Shown here piece by piece: positions 26,122 to 34,279 of a stretch of DNA of 64,000 nt. How positions within the stretch are numbered: position 1 is the stretch's first letter; each line of letters begins with the position of its first letter. The stretch lies in NCBI GenBank assembly GCA_002328585.1, contig DCUV01000060.1:62001-126000 (forward strand), written 5' to 3'. The notes under the pieces were generated by a model that was given only the letters and a program-made list of their open reading frames with translations, was not told the DNA's origin and made no database searches. A program made the translations under genes and the position numbers. This DNA is from Spirochaetia bacterium UBA2205. Lineage in GTDB: Bacteria > Spirochaetota > UBA4802 > UB4802.

Positions 26122-27300
26122 TTAATTAACCTTTTCTATCAGTAATGCGCCTGCATTACCAAATGCTCCACATAGTGAAGCAAGCCCATATTTTGCAGCA
26201 GGGAATTCAGTTGATAAAACATTAAGGAGTGTTACAACAATACGCGCTCCGGACTCCCCTAATGGATGACCTAATGCGAGTGCTCCTCCCCACACATTAA
26301 CACGTTTAAACGGTGCATTTTCATTATCAAGTTTGAGCTCACGGATGCATGCTAATGATTGACTTGCAAAAGCCTCATTAAGCTCAATAGCACCAACTTC
26401 ATCTAAATTTAATTTTTTACCTGCCACAAGCTTCTTAATTGCAGGTATTGGCCCAATACCCATAATAGTTGGGTCACAACCAGCTAAAACTCCATAAGAA
26501 TATTTATACTTATATGATAACCCCATGGCATCAGCCTTTGTGCGACTCATGAGGAGAAGTGCGCATGCACCTTGAGTTAAGGGAGATGATGTAGCTGCTG
26601 TCACAACACCATCAGGTTTGAATGGTGACATCATTGTTTTCATTTTTTCAGGTTCAATTTTTTCACGAATCCATTGGTCTCTATCAACCATGAACTCGTT
26701 GCCATTGTCATCCAAACCTTTTATAGGTACTATCTCATTTTTAAATTTCCCGGCGATAGTTGCTTCCCATGCTTTTTTGTTTGACCATATCGCCATATTT
26801 TCCATATCTTCACGTGCAATTTTCCACATTTCAGCAACTTTCTCAGCCGTTGGTCCCATTAAAAGATCTGCACCGTTGTAGAATTTTAATAATCGGGGTG
26901 GAAAATCCATATTGGCTCCCATGGGAACCTTTTCCATATCCTCAACTCCTGCTGCTATGATGATGTCAGCTTCACCGGTCATAATTGCTCGTGCAGCATG
27001 CATGGTAGCTGACATGCCTGATGGGCATTGATTGGTAAGGGTGTTAGTTGGTACTGAATCAGGAAATCCAGATGCCAGCCATGCTAATCTTCCAATATCA
27101 TTTTGCATTCCGGAAGGATTAGCACAACCTACAAAAACTGCATCAAGCATATCGGGAGTAATTTTGCTGTTACGTTCAAATAATGCATTATAAACAGGCG
27201 TTAAAAGCTCATCAGGTCTTAAGTGCCTAAACCAACCTTTCTCTCGATGAGCCCTTCCATTTGGTGTTCTTACACCATCAATGAAAACACATTCTCTCAT
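26122..27300 (-). CDS. Acetyl-CoA acyltransferase (thiolase)
   Basis: 392 aa, normal thiolase length. Catalytic residues: NQCPSGM with nucleophile Cys92, the GHPLGESGARI His, and a C-terminal SLCGAFGNAGALL Cys. The C-terminal loop is less glycine-rich than the usual CxGxGxG. The last step of beta-oxidation (3-ketoacyl-CoA + CoA to acetyl-CoA + acyl-CoA) is the natural role beside the neighbouring acyl-CoA genes; a biosynthetic direction cannot be excluded. It is likely co-transcribed after the AMP-ligase upstream (29-bp gap). Confidence 0.94.
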   Translation of the reverse strand: MRECVFIDGVRTPNGRAHREKGWFRHLRPDELLTPVYNALFERNSKITPDMLDAVFVGCANPSGMQNDIGRLAWLASGFPDSVPTNTLTNQCPSGMSATMHAARAIMTGEADIIIAAGVEDMEKVPMGANMDFPPRLLKFYNGADLLMGPTAEKVAEMWKIAREDMENMAIWSNKKAWEATIAGKFKNEIVPIKGLDDNGNEFMVDRDQWIREKIEPEKMKTMMSPFKPDGVVTAATSSPLTQGACALLLMSRTKADAMGLSYKYKYSYGVLAGCDPTIMGIGPIPAIKKLVAGKKLNLDEVGAIELNEAFASQSLACIRELKLDNENAPFKRVNVWGGALALGHPLGESGARIVVTLLNVLSTEFPAAKYGLASLCGAFGNAGALLIEKVN

Positions 27301-27329
27301 GGTAACCTCTCCATAAAAAATAAATAATA

Positions 27330-29210
27330 TTATTTAGATTTTGTTGCTAATTTTCTTTTTGATCTGGAAAACTCTTCAACAGCTATCTGGCGTAATAATT
27401 TTTTATCAACTTTTTCTACTGCTGTGCGAGGTAAATCATCGACAATCTTTACAAATTTTGGGACTGCATATTTTGCTACCTTTGCTTCAAGATATGATAT
27501 AACATCTTTGGCAGTTAATTTTTTCATAAACTGCGGGAAAGGCTGTACAAACACAACTACTATCTCACTTCCTTCTCTTTCAGGATCTGGAATACCAACT
27601 GTTGCTGCAGTTTCTATCTGAGGATGTTCATAAAGAATTTCATCTATTTCTTTTGAGTAAACTTTGAATCCTGAAACATTGATCATATCTTTTGTTCTAT
27701 CGACAATATAAAAATAACCATTGCTATCAATCTGAACAACATCACCAGTATGTATAAATCCATCGTTGTCAAAACCACTATCTGGTTTTGGCCAGTAACC
27801 CAGCATTCGTTGTGGACCATTTAAGAGCATTTCGGCCCTTCTCCCGGCGAGCATATCTTCAATGGGAATCAAATTTCCCGTTTCAAAATCCAAAAAGCGA
27901 ATTTCAGTATCAGGGAAAGGAATGCCAATGGTACGTCGTTTTTCGACTGATTTCTTGCGGGTTTTTTTTGAGGTTGATTTCATTCTCCATGCTATAATTT
28001 TAGTAAAAATATGACCAAAATTTTTAGTCCCTAGTAGTTGAAATAAACTGTTATTTAAATACAGCATGAATGGAATTTTAAGTAACAGGGTAATAAGTAA
28101 AACCCCTGTTTTACCTCCCAGAATACGGTACATTATGGTTGAATTAAGATGTGTTACCGGTGACATTTCTGATAGTCCATATCCCTCCATAATGCCACTG
28201 TGTGATTTTTTTTCAAATTCCTCCTGTGTTGATTCTGAAAGTGGAGCCGAACCTGAAAGCCCAAGAATACCTATGCCATCAAGTTCTTCCCTTGCTAATT
28301 TCATAAATTGTGTTGGAACACCAATTTGCATTACCGGATAGTGTTTTTTAATATTATCTACCATTGCTTTTGTATCACGTGAGTCATTGATTAAAATTAA
28401 ATTAAATCCAAATAACATCATTGTATGCATGAGACAATGACCATAACTATGGAAAAAAGGTAATCCCAGAATGGCTGAGATTGCACCTTTAAACGAAATA
28501 CCTCCTAAACCAAGAGCATGTAAGTTCTGAATACAATTTGCATAAATATTTCTGTGCGTTAGCATACAACCTTTAGGAACGCCAGTTGTACCACCAGTAA
28601 ATAGCAGTGTTTCAATATCATTTTGGACATCAATGGCAACGGGCGATACATTGCCTGATGATGATTGAATAAGTGAATAGAGCTCGTATACATGCTTATG
28701 TTTTAGGATTTGTTTTGGATCAAATCTCGAAATATCGTTGCTTTTGCGTATTGTTGTTACTATAATGAATTGTAAGGAAAACTTTTTCATTAAATTTTTT
28801 ACTACTGCAATATGATCGTCAATAACAGTGCAGATAATAGCTTTAGGTTTTGCTTCTTTAAACTTGTGCTCAAGAGCTTCGGCTGGTTCCAGTGCACTAC
28901 ATGGTAAATGGATGAGACCTGCTTTTGCTATTGCATAATCACACATAACAAATTCTGTTGAAGTTGGAAGTATCGTTGCTATGATATCGTTCTTTTTTAA
29001 TCCAAACCCCTGGAATGCTGATGCAAGTTTGTTAACATATTCTAATAATTCTGGATATGATAAAAAGAAATTTTCTTGTATAAGTCCGTTCTTTTTATAT
29101 TTTTTTGCTGCAATTTCAAGAATCTCATACACTGGTTTTCCAGGATATGGTTTAAAGGTTTTGGGTATGCCTAAAATCTTATATTCTTTATACCACGGTA
29201 GTGCTCCCAT
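27330..29210 (-). CDS. AMP-dependent acyl-CoA ligase with unusual hydrophobic insertion
   Basis: 626 aa from ATG 29210 (GGAGGAAAGCA before it; the longer frame to 29255 is unlikely). Core motifs of the ANL family: TLLFTGGTTGVPKGCMLTHRN, GYGLSEMSPVTHLN, GFIHTGDVVQIDSNGYFYIVDR and the lid VDKKLLRQ with its Lys. Between the motif following GYGLSEMSPVTH and the usual GIPFPDTEIRF stretch lies an extra stretch of about 65 residues with a hydrophobic run (GVLLITLLLKIPFMLYL) and then a basic run (KSTSKKTRKKSVEKRR). This is not part of the ordinary fold and could dock the enzyme on the membrane. It precedes thiolase by 29 bp. Confidence 0.9.
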   Translation of the reverse strand: MGALPWYKEYKILGIPKTFKPYPGKPVYEILEIAAKKYKKNGLIQENFFLSYPELLEYVNKLASAFQGFGLKKNDIIATILPTSTEFVMCDYAIAKAGLIHLPCSALEPAEALEHKFKEAKPKAIICTVIDDHIAVVKNLMKKFSLQFIIVTTIRKSNDISRFDPKQILKHKHVYELYSLIQSSSGNVSPVAIDVQNDIETLLFTGGTTGVPKGCMLTHRNIYANCIQNLHALGLGGISFKGAISAILGLPFFHSYGHCLMHTMMLFGFNLILINDSRDTKAMVDNIKKHYPVMQIGVPTQFMKLAREELDGIGILGLSGSAPLSESTQEEFEKKSHSGIMEGYGLSEMSPVTHLNSTIMYRILGGKTGVLLITLLLKIPFMLYLNNSLFQLLGTKNFGHIFTKIIAWRMKSTSKKTRKKSVEKRRTIGIPFPDTEIRFLDFETGNLIPIEDMLAGRRAEMLLNGPQRMLGYWPKPDSGFDNDGFIHTGDVVQIDSNGYFYIVDRTKDMINVSGFKVYSKEIDEILYEHPQIETAATVGIPDPEREGSEIVVVFVQPFPQFMKKLTAKDVISYLEAKVAKYAVPKFVKIVDDLPRTAVEKVDKKLLRQIAVEEFSRSKRKLATKSK

Positions 29211-29230
29211 TGCTTTCCTCCATAACGCAT

Positions 29231-29277
29231 AAAAATAAAAAAATATCTCAACCACATTAATGTATGTGGTTGAGATA
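29231..29277 (-). terminator. Strong rho-independent terminator after the SCP2-like gene
   Basis: TATCTCAACCACAT / ATGTGGTTGAGATA, a perfect 14-bp stem (29244-29257 and 29264-29277) with a 6-base loop. On the minus strand it is followed by a T-rich tail (plus-strand AAAAATAAAAAAA). It separates the SCP2-like gene from the downstream ligase-thiolase pair. Confidence 0.9.
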
Positions 29278-29289
29278 AAAAATCATTTA

Positions 29290-29847
29290 TCAAGTGAATA
29301 GGGGTTGGGTTGCCATAGCAAAGCTCATGTCGCCTTCAATCTTCATTGCTCCTGACATGAAAAGATTTACTGGATTGGTTTCTTTTTTCATCAAAGCAGC
29401 AGAATCTTTTGTACTCATCCGGAAAATAGACTGCGGGGATGTGGCACCGTTGAGAATTGCTTCAATGGTAAATTCTGAGCCATCATCATTTTTTAGTTTA
29501 GCTATAAAGCTGCCTTTTAATGATGATAGTGCATTGTAACGGGCACGTGTCAGATCTTTTTGCATACCCAGCAGCATATCAAGATTATTTGTGTCGATCA
29601 TCTTTTTAAGATCGGATCCAGATATTTTTAATCTGAGCATGGCAGTGGGGATATCACCACATGGTGTAATATCTTTCCCATCTTTAACTTTGAAACCATA
29701 CGACTTTCCATCTACTTCAACTACCATTGTTATTTCTGTACCGCTTAATTCTTCAGGTGCATTAGAATTTTGGAGCATGTCCAAAGCTTCTTTTGGCATA
29801 ATCTCGGTTAAAAATTGTTCAACCGTGGTATTTGATGTAGTAACCAT
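29290..29847 (-). CDS. SCP2-like sterol/lipid carrier domain protein
   Basis: About 185 aa, cytoplasmic, no signal peptide. It has the SCP2 pattern in MVVEVDGKSYGFKVKDGKDI, then AMLRLKISGSDLKKMID, and the closing NPVNLFMSGAMKIEGDMSFAM, like the family G.I...GD...A. SCP2 domains bind acyl-CoA or lipids. The start is M3 (ATG 29847), six bases after GGAGG; the first ATG directly abuts that site. It is divergent from the TetR gene at 30077, with a perfect palindrome between them, so both may be under that regulator. Confidence 0.8.
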   Translation of the reverse strand: MVTTSNTTVEQFLTEIMPKEALDMLQNSNAPEELSGTEITMVVEVDGKSYGFKVKDGKDITPCGDIPTAMLRLKISGSDLKKMIDTNNLDMLLGMQKDLTRARYNALSSLKGSFIAKLKNDDGSEFTIEAILNGATSPQSIFRMSTKDSAALMKKETNPVNLFMSGAMKIEGDMSFAMATQPLFT

Positions 29848-29905
29848 AACCATCCTCCTTTATAATATAAAAAAAATTAAAAAAAGGGATAAATAAAAAA
29901 TTTTC

Positions 29906-29934
29906 TTGAAATACTGACATGTCAGTATTATATT
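29906..29934 (+). promoter_or_regulatory. Promoter of the TetR gene, with the operator inside its spacer
   Basis: TTGAAA (29906-29911), 17-base spacer, TATATT (29929-29934) on the plus strand. The palindrome at 29910-29929 fills the spacer exactly, which fits autorepression. Confidence 0.6.
29910..29929. promoter_or_regulatory. TetR operator candidate, site 1
   Basis: Perfect 20-bp palindrome built on TACTGACATGTCAGTA between the divergent SCP2-like and TetR genes. The same 20-bp core recurs at 30716-30735 and I saw it nowhere else in the window. Confidence 0.8.
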
Positions 29935-30076
29935 ATTTTGTCAAGGTTATTTTTTTAAAAAATTCGGATTTTTAGTAAAAAATTTTTTTTATTGATTGAT
30001 ATATAGTTAATGGTTAGATGGTTGATTTAATTTTGATTATATTATTTAAGAATTTACTATGTGCTGGAGGTATCCG

Positions 30077-30691
30077 ATGTCAAAAGCTGATGAAACCCGT
30101 GAAAAAATTTTATTGTATGCTAAACAATTATTCTCTGAAAAAGGATATTACTTATCTCAGATTTCCGATATCGTGGAATCAGCTAAAATTGGCAGAGGAA
30201 CAGTCTATCAATATTTTTCAAATAAAGAGCACCTTTTTATATCCTTGCTGGAACGATTTTTGATTGAATGGGAAGATTATATAAAAGAACTATCAATCAA
30301 TGAAGATTTAAGTATGATCTCACATTACACCTATTTACAAAAGCGTTTATATAAAGCCTTTAAATTTTTTTTCAGCGACAGAGATAGAGCAAATATAATT
30401 TTAAGATCCGGGCTGGGTTTACCAGATCATTTTGAACAGAAAATACAACATTTTGAAAATAAGCTCATAAACATGATTATTATTGATCTGGCAATAGCTG
30501 TTGAATTTAAACACATTGAGACAAAAGAGGATTTAAGTTTTGCAGCTAACTTGATTGCAGGTGGTGTATTCAGGATAGCTCATTATTATCTTTCCATAGA
30601 GGTTAATGATACCATATTGTTACAAAATTTGAATGAAATTACTGATAAAGCAGCAAATTTCATAGGCAATGGTATTTTCGGGAAAAAATAG
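30077..30691 (+). CDS. TetR-family regulator of the acyl-CoA genes
   Basis: 204 aa. N-terminal HTH: TREKILLYAKQLFSEKGYYL then IGRGTVYQYFSNKEHLF (recognition helix region). The C-terminal part (about 60-204) would bind a ligand, in this family often an acyl-CoA. The start is ATG 30077 with GGAGG and a 6-base gap; a longer frame begins 18 bases earlier without support. The gene is bracketed by two copies of one perfect palindrome, upstream in its own promoter and downstream in the promoter of the acyl-CoA dehydrogenase operon. It is functionally like FadR or PsrA, but which known regulator it equals cannot be said. Confidence 0.9.
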   Translation: MSKADETREKILLYAKQLFSEKGYYLSQISDIVESAKIGRGTVYQYFSNKEHLFISLLERFLIEWEDYIKELSINEDLSMISHYTYLQKRLYKAFKFFFSDRDRANIILRSGLGLPDHFEQKIQHFENKLINMIIIDLAIAVEFKHIETKEDLSFAANLIAGGVFRIAHYYLSIEVNDTILLQNLNEITDKAANFIGNGIFGKK

Positions 30692-30719
30692 TTGACTAAT
30701 TTTTGTAGTTGTATAAATA
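30692..30719 (+). promoter_or_regulatory. Promoter of the beta-oxidation operon
   Basis: TTGACT at 30692-30697, a 16-base spacer, and TAAATA at 30714-30719. The -10 box lies inside the 30-bp palindrome. Transcription would start within the palindrome. Confidence 0.55.
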
Positions 30720-30740
30720 CTGACATGTCAGTATTTATAC
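30711..30740. promoter_or_regulatory. TetR operator candidate, site 2 (30-bp perfect palindrome)
   Basis: The half site GTATAAATACTGACA is mirrored without a mismatch. The central 20 bp equal site 1. It covers the likely -10 region and ends three bases before the GAGGAGG ribosome site of the first acyl-CoA dehydrogenase gene. Confidence 0.85.
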
Positions 30741-30755
30741 AAAGAGGAGGTAATT

Positions 30756-31853
30756 ATGGTAGAAGAAATTAGTTTTGCATTGTCTGAGGAACAACAGATG
30801 ATGCAGGATACTGTACGACAGCTGGTGCAGGCTAACATTACGGATGGTATTCATCAGATGGATGAGAATCGGCAGCTTAACAATCAGGCAGTACAAAAAT
30901 TTTGGGAATTGGGGATTATTCAATCAATGATTCCTGAAGAATTTGGCGGTTATGGGATGGATAGTTCACCTGTATTGCATACGCTTATGTTGGAAGAATT
31001 GGCTTATGGGGATATGACATTTGCAATATATGCGATGCTTCCTGCCGTTTTTGTTTTGCCAATAGTACATTTAGGAACAAAAGAACAAAAAGAACTATAT
31101 CTTCCCGAATTTTGTAATACAACATTTTTCCCTGCTACATTGGCAATTAATGAATTAAGCATAGCCTTTGATGTATGGAACTGTACAACTACTGCTGAAA
31201 AGAAAGGGGACAAATACGTTATTAATGGTAGTAAGTGCTTTGTGCCACTGGCTGACGAATCAAACTTTATGATTGTAGTGGCTCATTATGAGGGTAACCC
31301 GGAGCTATTTATTGTCACAAAAGATAGCACTGGAGTAAAAGTTGGCGACCGTGAAAAAAATTCTGGATGGTGGGCATTACCTACTTTTGAAGTAGTGTTT
31401 GAAAATTGTATCATTCCTGCATCGAATAGATTAGGTGATAGTAGTGCTATTACCTGGTTACTGCAGAGAACAAAAACTGCGCTTGCTGCAATTGGTACAG
31501 GTATTTCACGAGCTTCATATGAATATGCAAAAAAGTATGCAAAAGAACGTCAACAATTTGGCGAATCAATAGCCAGCCGCCAATCAATTGCATTTATGAT
31601 AGCTGAAATGGCTTACGAGATAGATGCTATGCGATTGTTAGCATGGAAAGCTGCTTCAACCATTGAAAACAAATTAGATGCTACGAAATTATCATATTTA
31701 GCAAAGATATATGCAGGTGAGATGGTCATGAAGATTACCGACTATGGTGTTCAGATACTTGGAGGACATGGTTATATTCGCGACCACCCTGTAGAGCGGT
31801 ATTACCGCAATGGTAGAAGTATAGCCGTGTGTGAAGGTATGGCAATTATATAA
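30756..31853 (+). CDS. Acyl-CoA dehydrogenase-family protein, first of pair, modified FAD motif
   Basis: 365 aa. Family landmarks: PEEFGGYGMDSSPVLHTLMLEELAYGD, FENCIIPASNRLG, KERQQFGESIASRQSIAFMIAEM, GGHGYIRDHPVERYYRNGR. The Glu of CEGMAII at the very end aligns with the catalytic base (IYEGT in the family). The protein stops about 10-15 residues after that point earlier than usual. The segment that should read TEPxxGSD, which contacts FAD, is NELSIAFDVWN here. It may be a partner subunit for the second enzyme. GAGGAGG precedes the ATG, and it is the first gene of a five-gene operon. Confidence 0.88.
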   Translation: MVEEISFALSEEQQMMQDTVRQLVQANITDGIHQMDENRQLNNQAVQKFWELGIIQSMIPEEFGGYGMDSSPVLHTLMLEELAYGDMTFAIYAMLPAVFVLPIVHLGTKEQKELYLPEFCNTTFFPATLAINELSIAFDVWNCTTTAEKKGDKYVINGSKCFVPLADESNFMIVVAHYEGNPELFIVTKDSTGVKVGDREKNSGWWALPTFEVVFENCIIPASNRLGDSSAITWLLQRTKTALAAIGTGISRASYEYAKKYAKERQQFGESIASRQSIAFMIAEMAYEIDAMRLLAWKAASTIENKLDATKLSYLAKIYAGEMVMKITDYGVQILGGHGYIRDHPVERYYRNGRSIAVCEGMAII

Positions 31854-31871
31854 ACTATCGGAGGCATATGT

Positions 31872-33068
31872 ATGATTCAATTAGTTACACCTGAATATTT
31901 AGTAACAATGCAAAATAATCTTCATAAATTAGCTGAAGGAGTTTTACGTCCTATATCACGAAAATATGATGAAGCAGAACATGAATATCCAAAAGAATTG
32001 GATATGTTTAAGAATATAAAAGTTATGGCTCGTCCCAAGAAGAAAAAGGAAGGTGAAACATCATCATCAGGTGAAGAAAAAAAACCAAAACGTGGTGCAA
32101 ATTTAGGGATGGTAGCTACCATTGAAGCGATGTGCTGGGGTGATGCAGCACTGCTATTATCGTTTCCCAATGCTGGTCTGGGCAATGCAGCTATTATTGC
32201 AGTAGCAAATGATGAACAATTTGAACGATTTGGGAATAAATGGGCGGCGATGGCAATTACCGAGCCGGGCGCTGGTTCTGATTCAGGCGCTATTACCACA
32301 ACAGCAACTCGTGATGGGGACTTCTGGGTATTGAACGGTGAAAAGATATTTGTCACCTGTGCTGATAGATGTGAGGTAGTAGTTGTTTGGGCGACAGTTG
32401 ATAAAAAGGCTGGCAAATCAGGTATTAAATCATTTGTGGTGGAGAAAGGAACTTCAGGATTTACATTAGAACATCTGGAGCATAAATTAGGTATCAGAGC
32501 TTCTGACACTGGAACGTTTGTGTTAAGTGATTGTAGAATACCCTATAACAACATATTAGGCGATCCAGAAGTAAAGATGTCCACTGAAGGTTTTAAAGGA
32601 GTAATGAAAACCTTTGATAATACCCGGCCAATGGTTGCTGCAATGGCTACCGGTATAGCACGAGCAGCAGTAGAATTTACTAAAGAACAATTTGAACAAA
32701 AGGGATATACATTTGATTATAAGAAAAATGTTTCAAATGTTTCAGCAGTTGAACGTGAATTGTATATGATGGAGGCAAATGTAGAAGCAATGCGTCTTTT
32801 AACATGGCGTGCTGCATGGATGGCTGATAATGGTCAATTTAATAATCTTGAAGCTTCTATGGCAAAAGCAAAAGCGGGACGGTATGCAACATTGGTTACT
32901 CAACGCTGCTGTGAGCTTTTAGGACCTGTTGGTTATTCAACTCATTATTTAGCTGAAAAGTGGATGAGAGACAGCAAAATTATGGATATCTTTGAGGGTA
33001 CAGGACAAATTCAGCATCTTATTGTTGCTCGCAATGTAATGGAGATGTCTAGCAAAGAGCTAAAGTAA
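31872..33068 (+). CDS. Acyl-CoA dehydrogenase, second of pair
   Basis: 398 aa. The FAD motif AITEPGAGSDSGAITTTA is intact, as are VLNGEKIFVTCADRC and the C-terminal MDIFEGTGQIQHLIVAR with the catalytic Glu. An unusual Lys/Glu/Ser-rich stretch (ARPKKKKEGETSSSGEEKKP) of about 25 residues sits near residue 55, in place of the PEEFGGxG segment of the family. Together with the first protein, which has PEEFGGYG but lacks TEPGAGSD, this hints at complementary halves. Oxidises acyl-CoA to trans-2-enoyl-CoA; electrons would go to an ETF, which is not in the window. GGAGG precedes the ATG. Confidence 0.9.
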   Translation: MIQLVTPEYLVTMQNNLHKLAEGVLRPISRKYDEAEHEYPKELDMFKNIKVMARPKKKKEGETSSSGEEKKPKRGANLGMVATIEAMCWGDAALLLSFPNAGLGNAAIIAVANDEQFERFGNKWAAMAITEPGAGSDSGAITTTATRDGDFWVLNGEKIFVTCADRCEVVVVWATVDKKAGKSGIKSFVVEKGTSGFTLEHLEHKLGIRASDTGTFVLSDCRIPYNNILGDPEVKMSTEGFKGVMKTFDNTRPMVAAMATGIARAAVEFTKEQFEQKGYTFDYKKNVSNVSAVERELYMMEANVEAMRLLTWRAAWMADNGQFNNLEASMAKAKAGRYATLVTQRCCELLGPVGYSTHYLAEKWMRDSKIMDIFEGTGQIQHLIVARNVMEMSSKELK

Positions 33069-33105
33069 TAAAGATTTATAATCATTATTTCATAAGGAGG
33101 TGTTT

Positions 33106-34269
33106 ATGAATGATATCAATGATGTAAAAAAAATTGCGGTTATAGGTTCAGGAGCTATGGGGCATGGGATAGCACAGGTTTGTGCTCAAAATGGTTTTCC
33201 GGTTACCATGATTGATATTAAACAGGAATTTTTAGATAATGCATTAAAAAAAGTTAAGGAAAGTTTAGAGTTTTTAGCATCAAAAGGAAAACTGAACGGC
33301 ACAGTTGACGAGGTTATGAAAAAAATAAATGCAACAACGGATATAAAAAAAGGAGTATCTGATGCGCAGGTTGTTATTGAGGCGGTACCTGAAAATATGC
33401 AGCTTAAAAAAGATGTGTTTTCACAAGCTTCTGCTGCATGTACTGGTGATGCAATATTAGCAACCAATACTTCAACGATGAGTATTACAGATATTGCAAC
33501 TGCAGTAAATAATCCTGAACGATTTGCCGGGATGCATTTTTTTAATCCTGTAACAAGAATGAAATTAGTTGAATTGATTTATGGCTCTAAAACATCAGAA
33601 AAAACTATCGATATACTGTATGAACTTGCTAAAAAGATAGATAAAATACCTGTTAAGGTTTTAAAGGATAGGCCGGGTTTTATTGTCAATAGAATCAATG
33701 CACCAAATCAGGCATTGCTGAGCGCTATTCTTGATGAAGGAAAAATTCATCCTGCACAGATAGATGGCAAAATGAAGAAGATGGGCGTAAAAATGGCGCC
33801 TTTTGAAACAGCAGATTTTGTTGGACTTGATGTATTTTGTCATACTCTGGAATATTATTCACAGACACTATCGCCACAGTATAAGCCTGGAAAATTTTTG
33901 AAGGAATGCTTATCAAAGGGAAATTTAGGGATGAAAAGTGGTAAAGGTATTTATGAATGGAACAATGGGAGAGCAGTTATACCTGAAATGACTGATACAG
34001 AAGAGATTACCCCTCTTCACCTTATGGCTGTACAGGTAAATGAAGCGGTAAAAGTATTTAAGGAAGGGATTGCTGCAAATGTTGTTGATATTGATGATGG
34101 TGTTAAATATGGAATGAATGCATTTGCAGGCCCTTTTGCTTTAGCATCTGGAGTGCAACCTCAACAATTGACAGAATGCTTGCATTATCTGGCGCAACGA
34201 TATAAACTTGACATTTTAAAGCCAGAACCTGAAATAATTGATGGTTCATTTAAAACTATAGGAAGATAG
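33106..34269 (+). CDS. 3-hydroxyacyl-CoA dehydrogenase
   Basis: 387 aa. The NAD fold is IGSGAMGHGIAQVCAQNGF; catalytic region GMHFFNPVTRMKLVELI with His and nearby Glu, then DRPGFIVNRINAP. The first 290 residues match the PaaH/Hbd unit; the last 95 (HLMAVQVNEAVKVFKEGIAANVVDIDDGVKYGMN...) repeat the C-terminal helical domain, giving the two-domain form seen in FadB-like and some anaerobe enzymes. Start ATG 33106 with AAGGAGG; a GTG six bases upstream overlaps the ribosome site. Third gene of the operon. Confidence 0.94.
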   Translation: MNDINDVKKIAVIGSGAMGHGIAQVCAQNGFPVTMIDIKQEFLDNALKKVKESLEFLASKGKLNGTVDEVMKKINATTDIKKGVSDAQVVIEAVPENMQLKKDVFSQASAACTGDAILATNTSTMSITDIATAVNNPERFAGMHFFNPVTRMKLVELIYGSKTSEKTIDILYELAKKIDKIPVKVLKDRPGFIVNRINAPNQALLSAILDEGKIHPAQIDGKMKKMGVKMAPFETADFVGLDVFCHTLEYYSQTLSPQYKPGKFLKECLSKGNLGMKSGKGIYEWNNGRAVIPEMTDTEEITPLHLMAVQVNEAVKVFKEGIAANVVDIDDGVKYGMNAFAGPFALASGVQPQQLTECLHYLAQRYKLDILKPEPEIIDGSFKTIGR

Positions 34270-34279
34270 GAGGTAGGTA

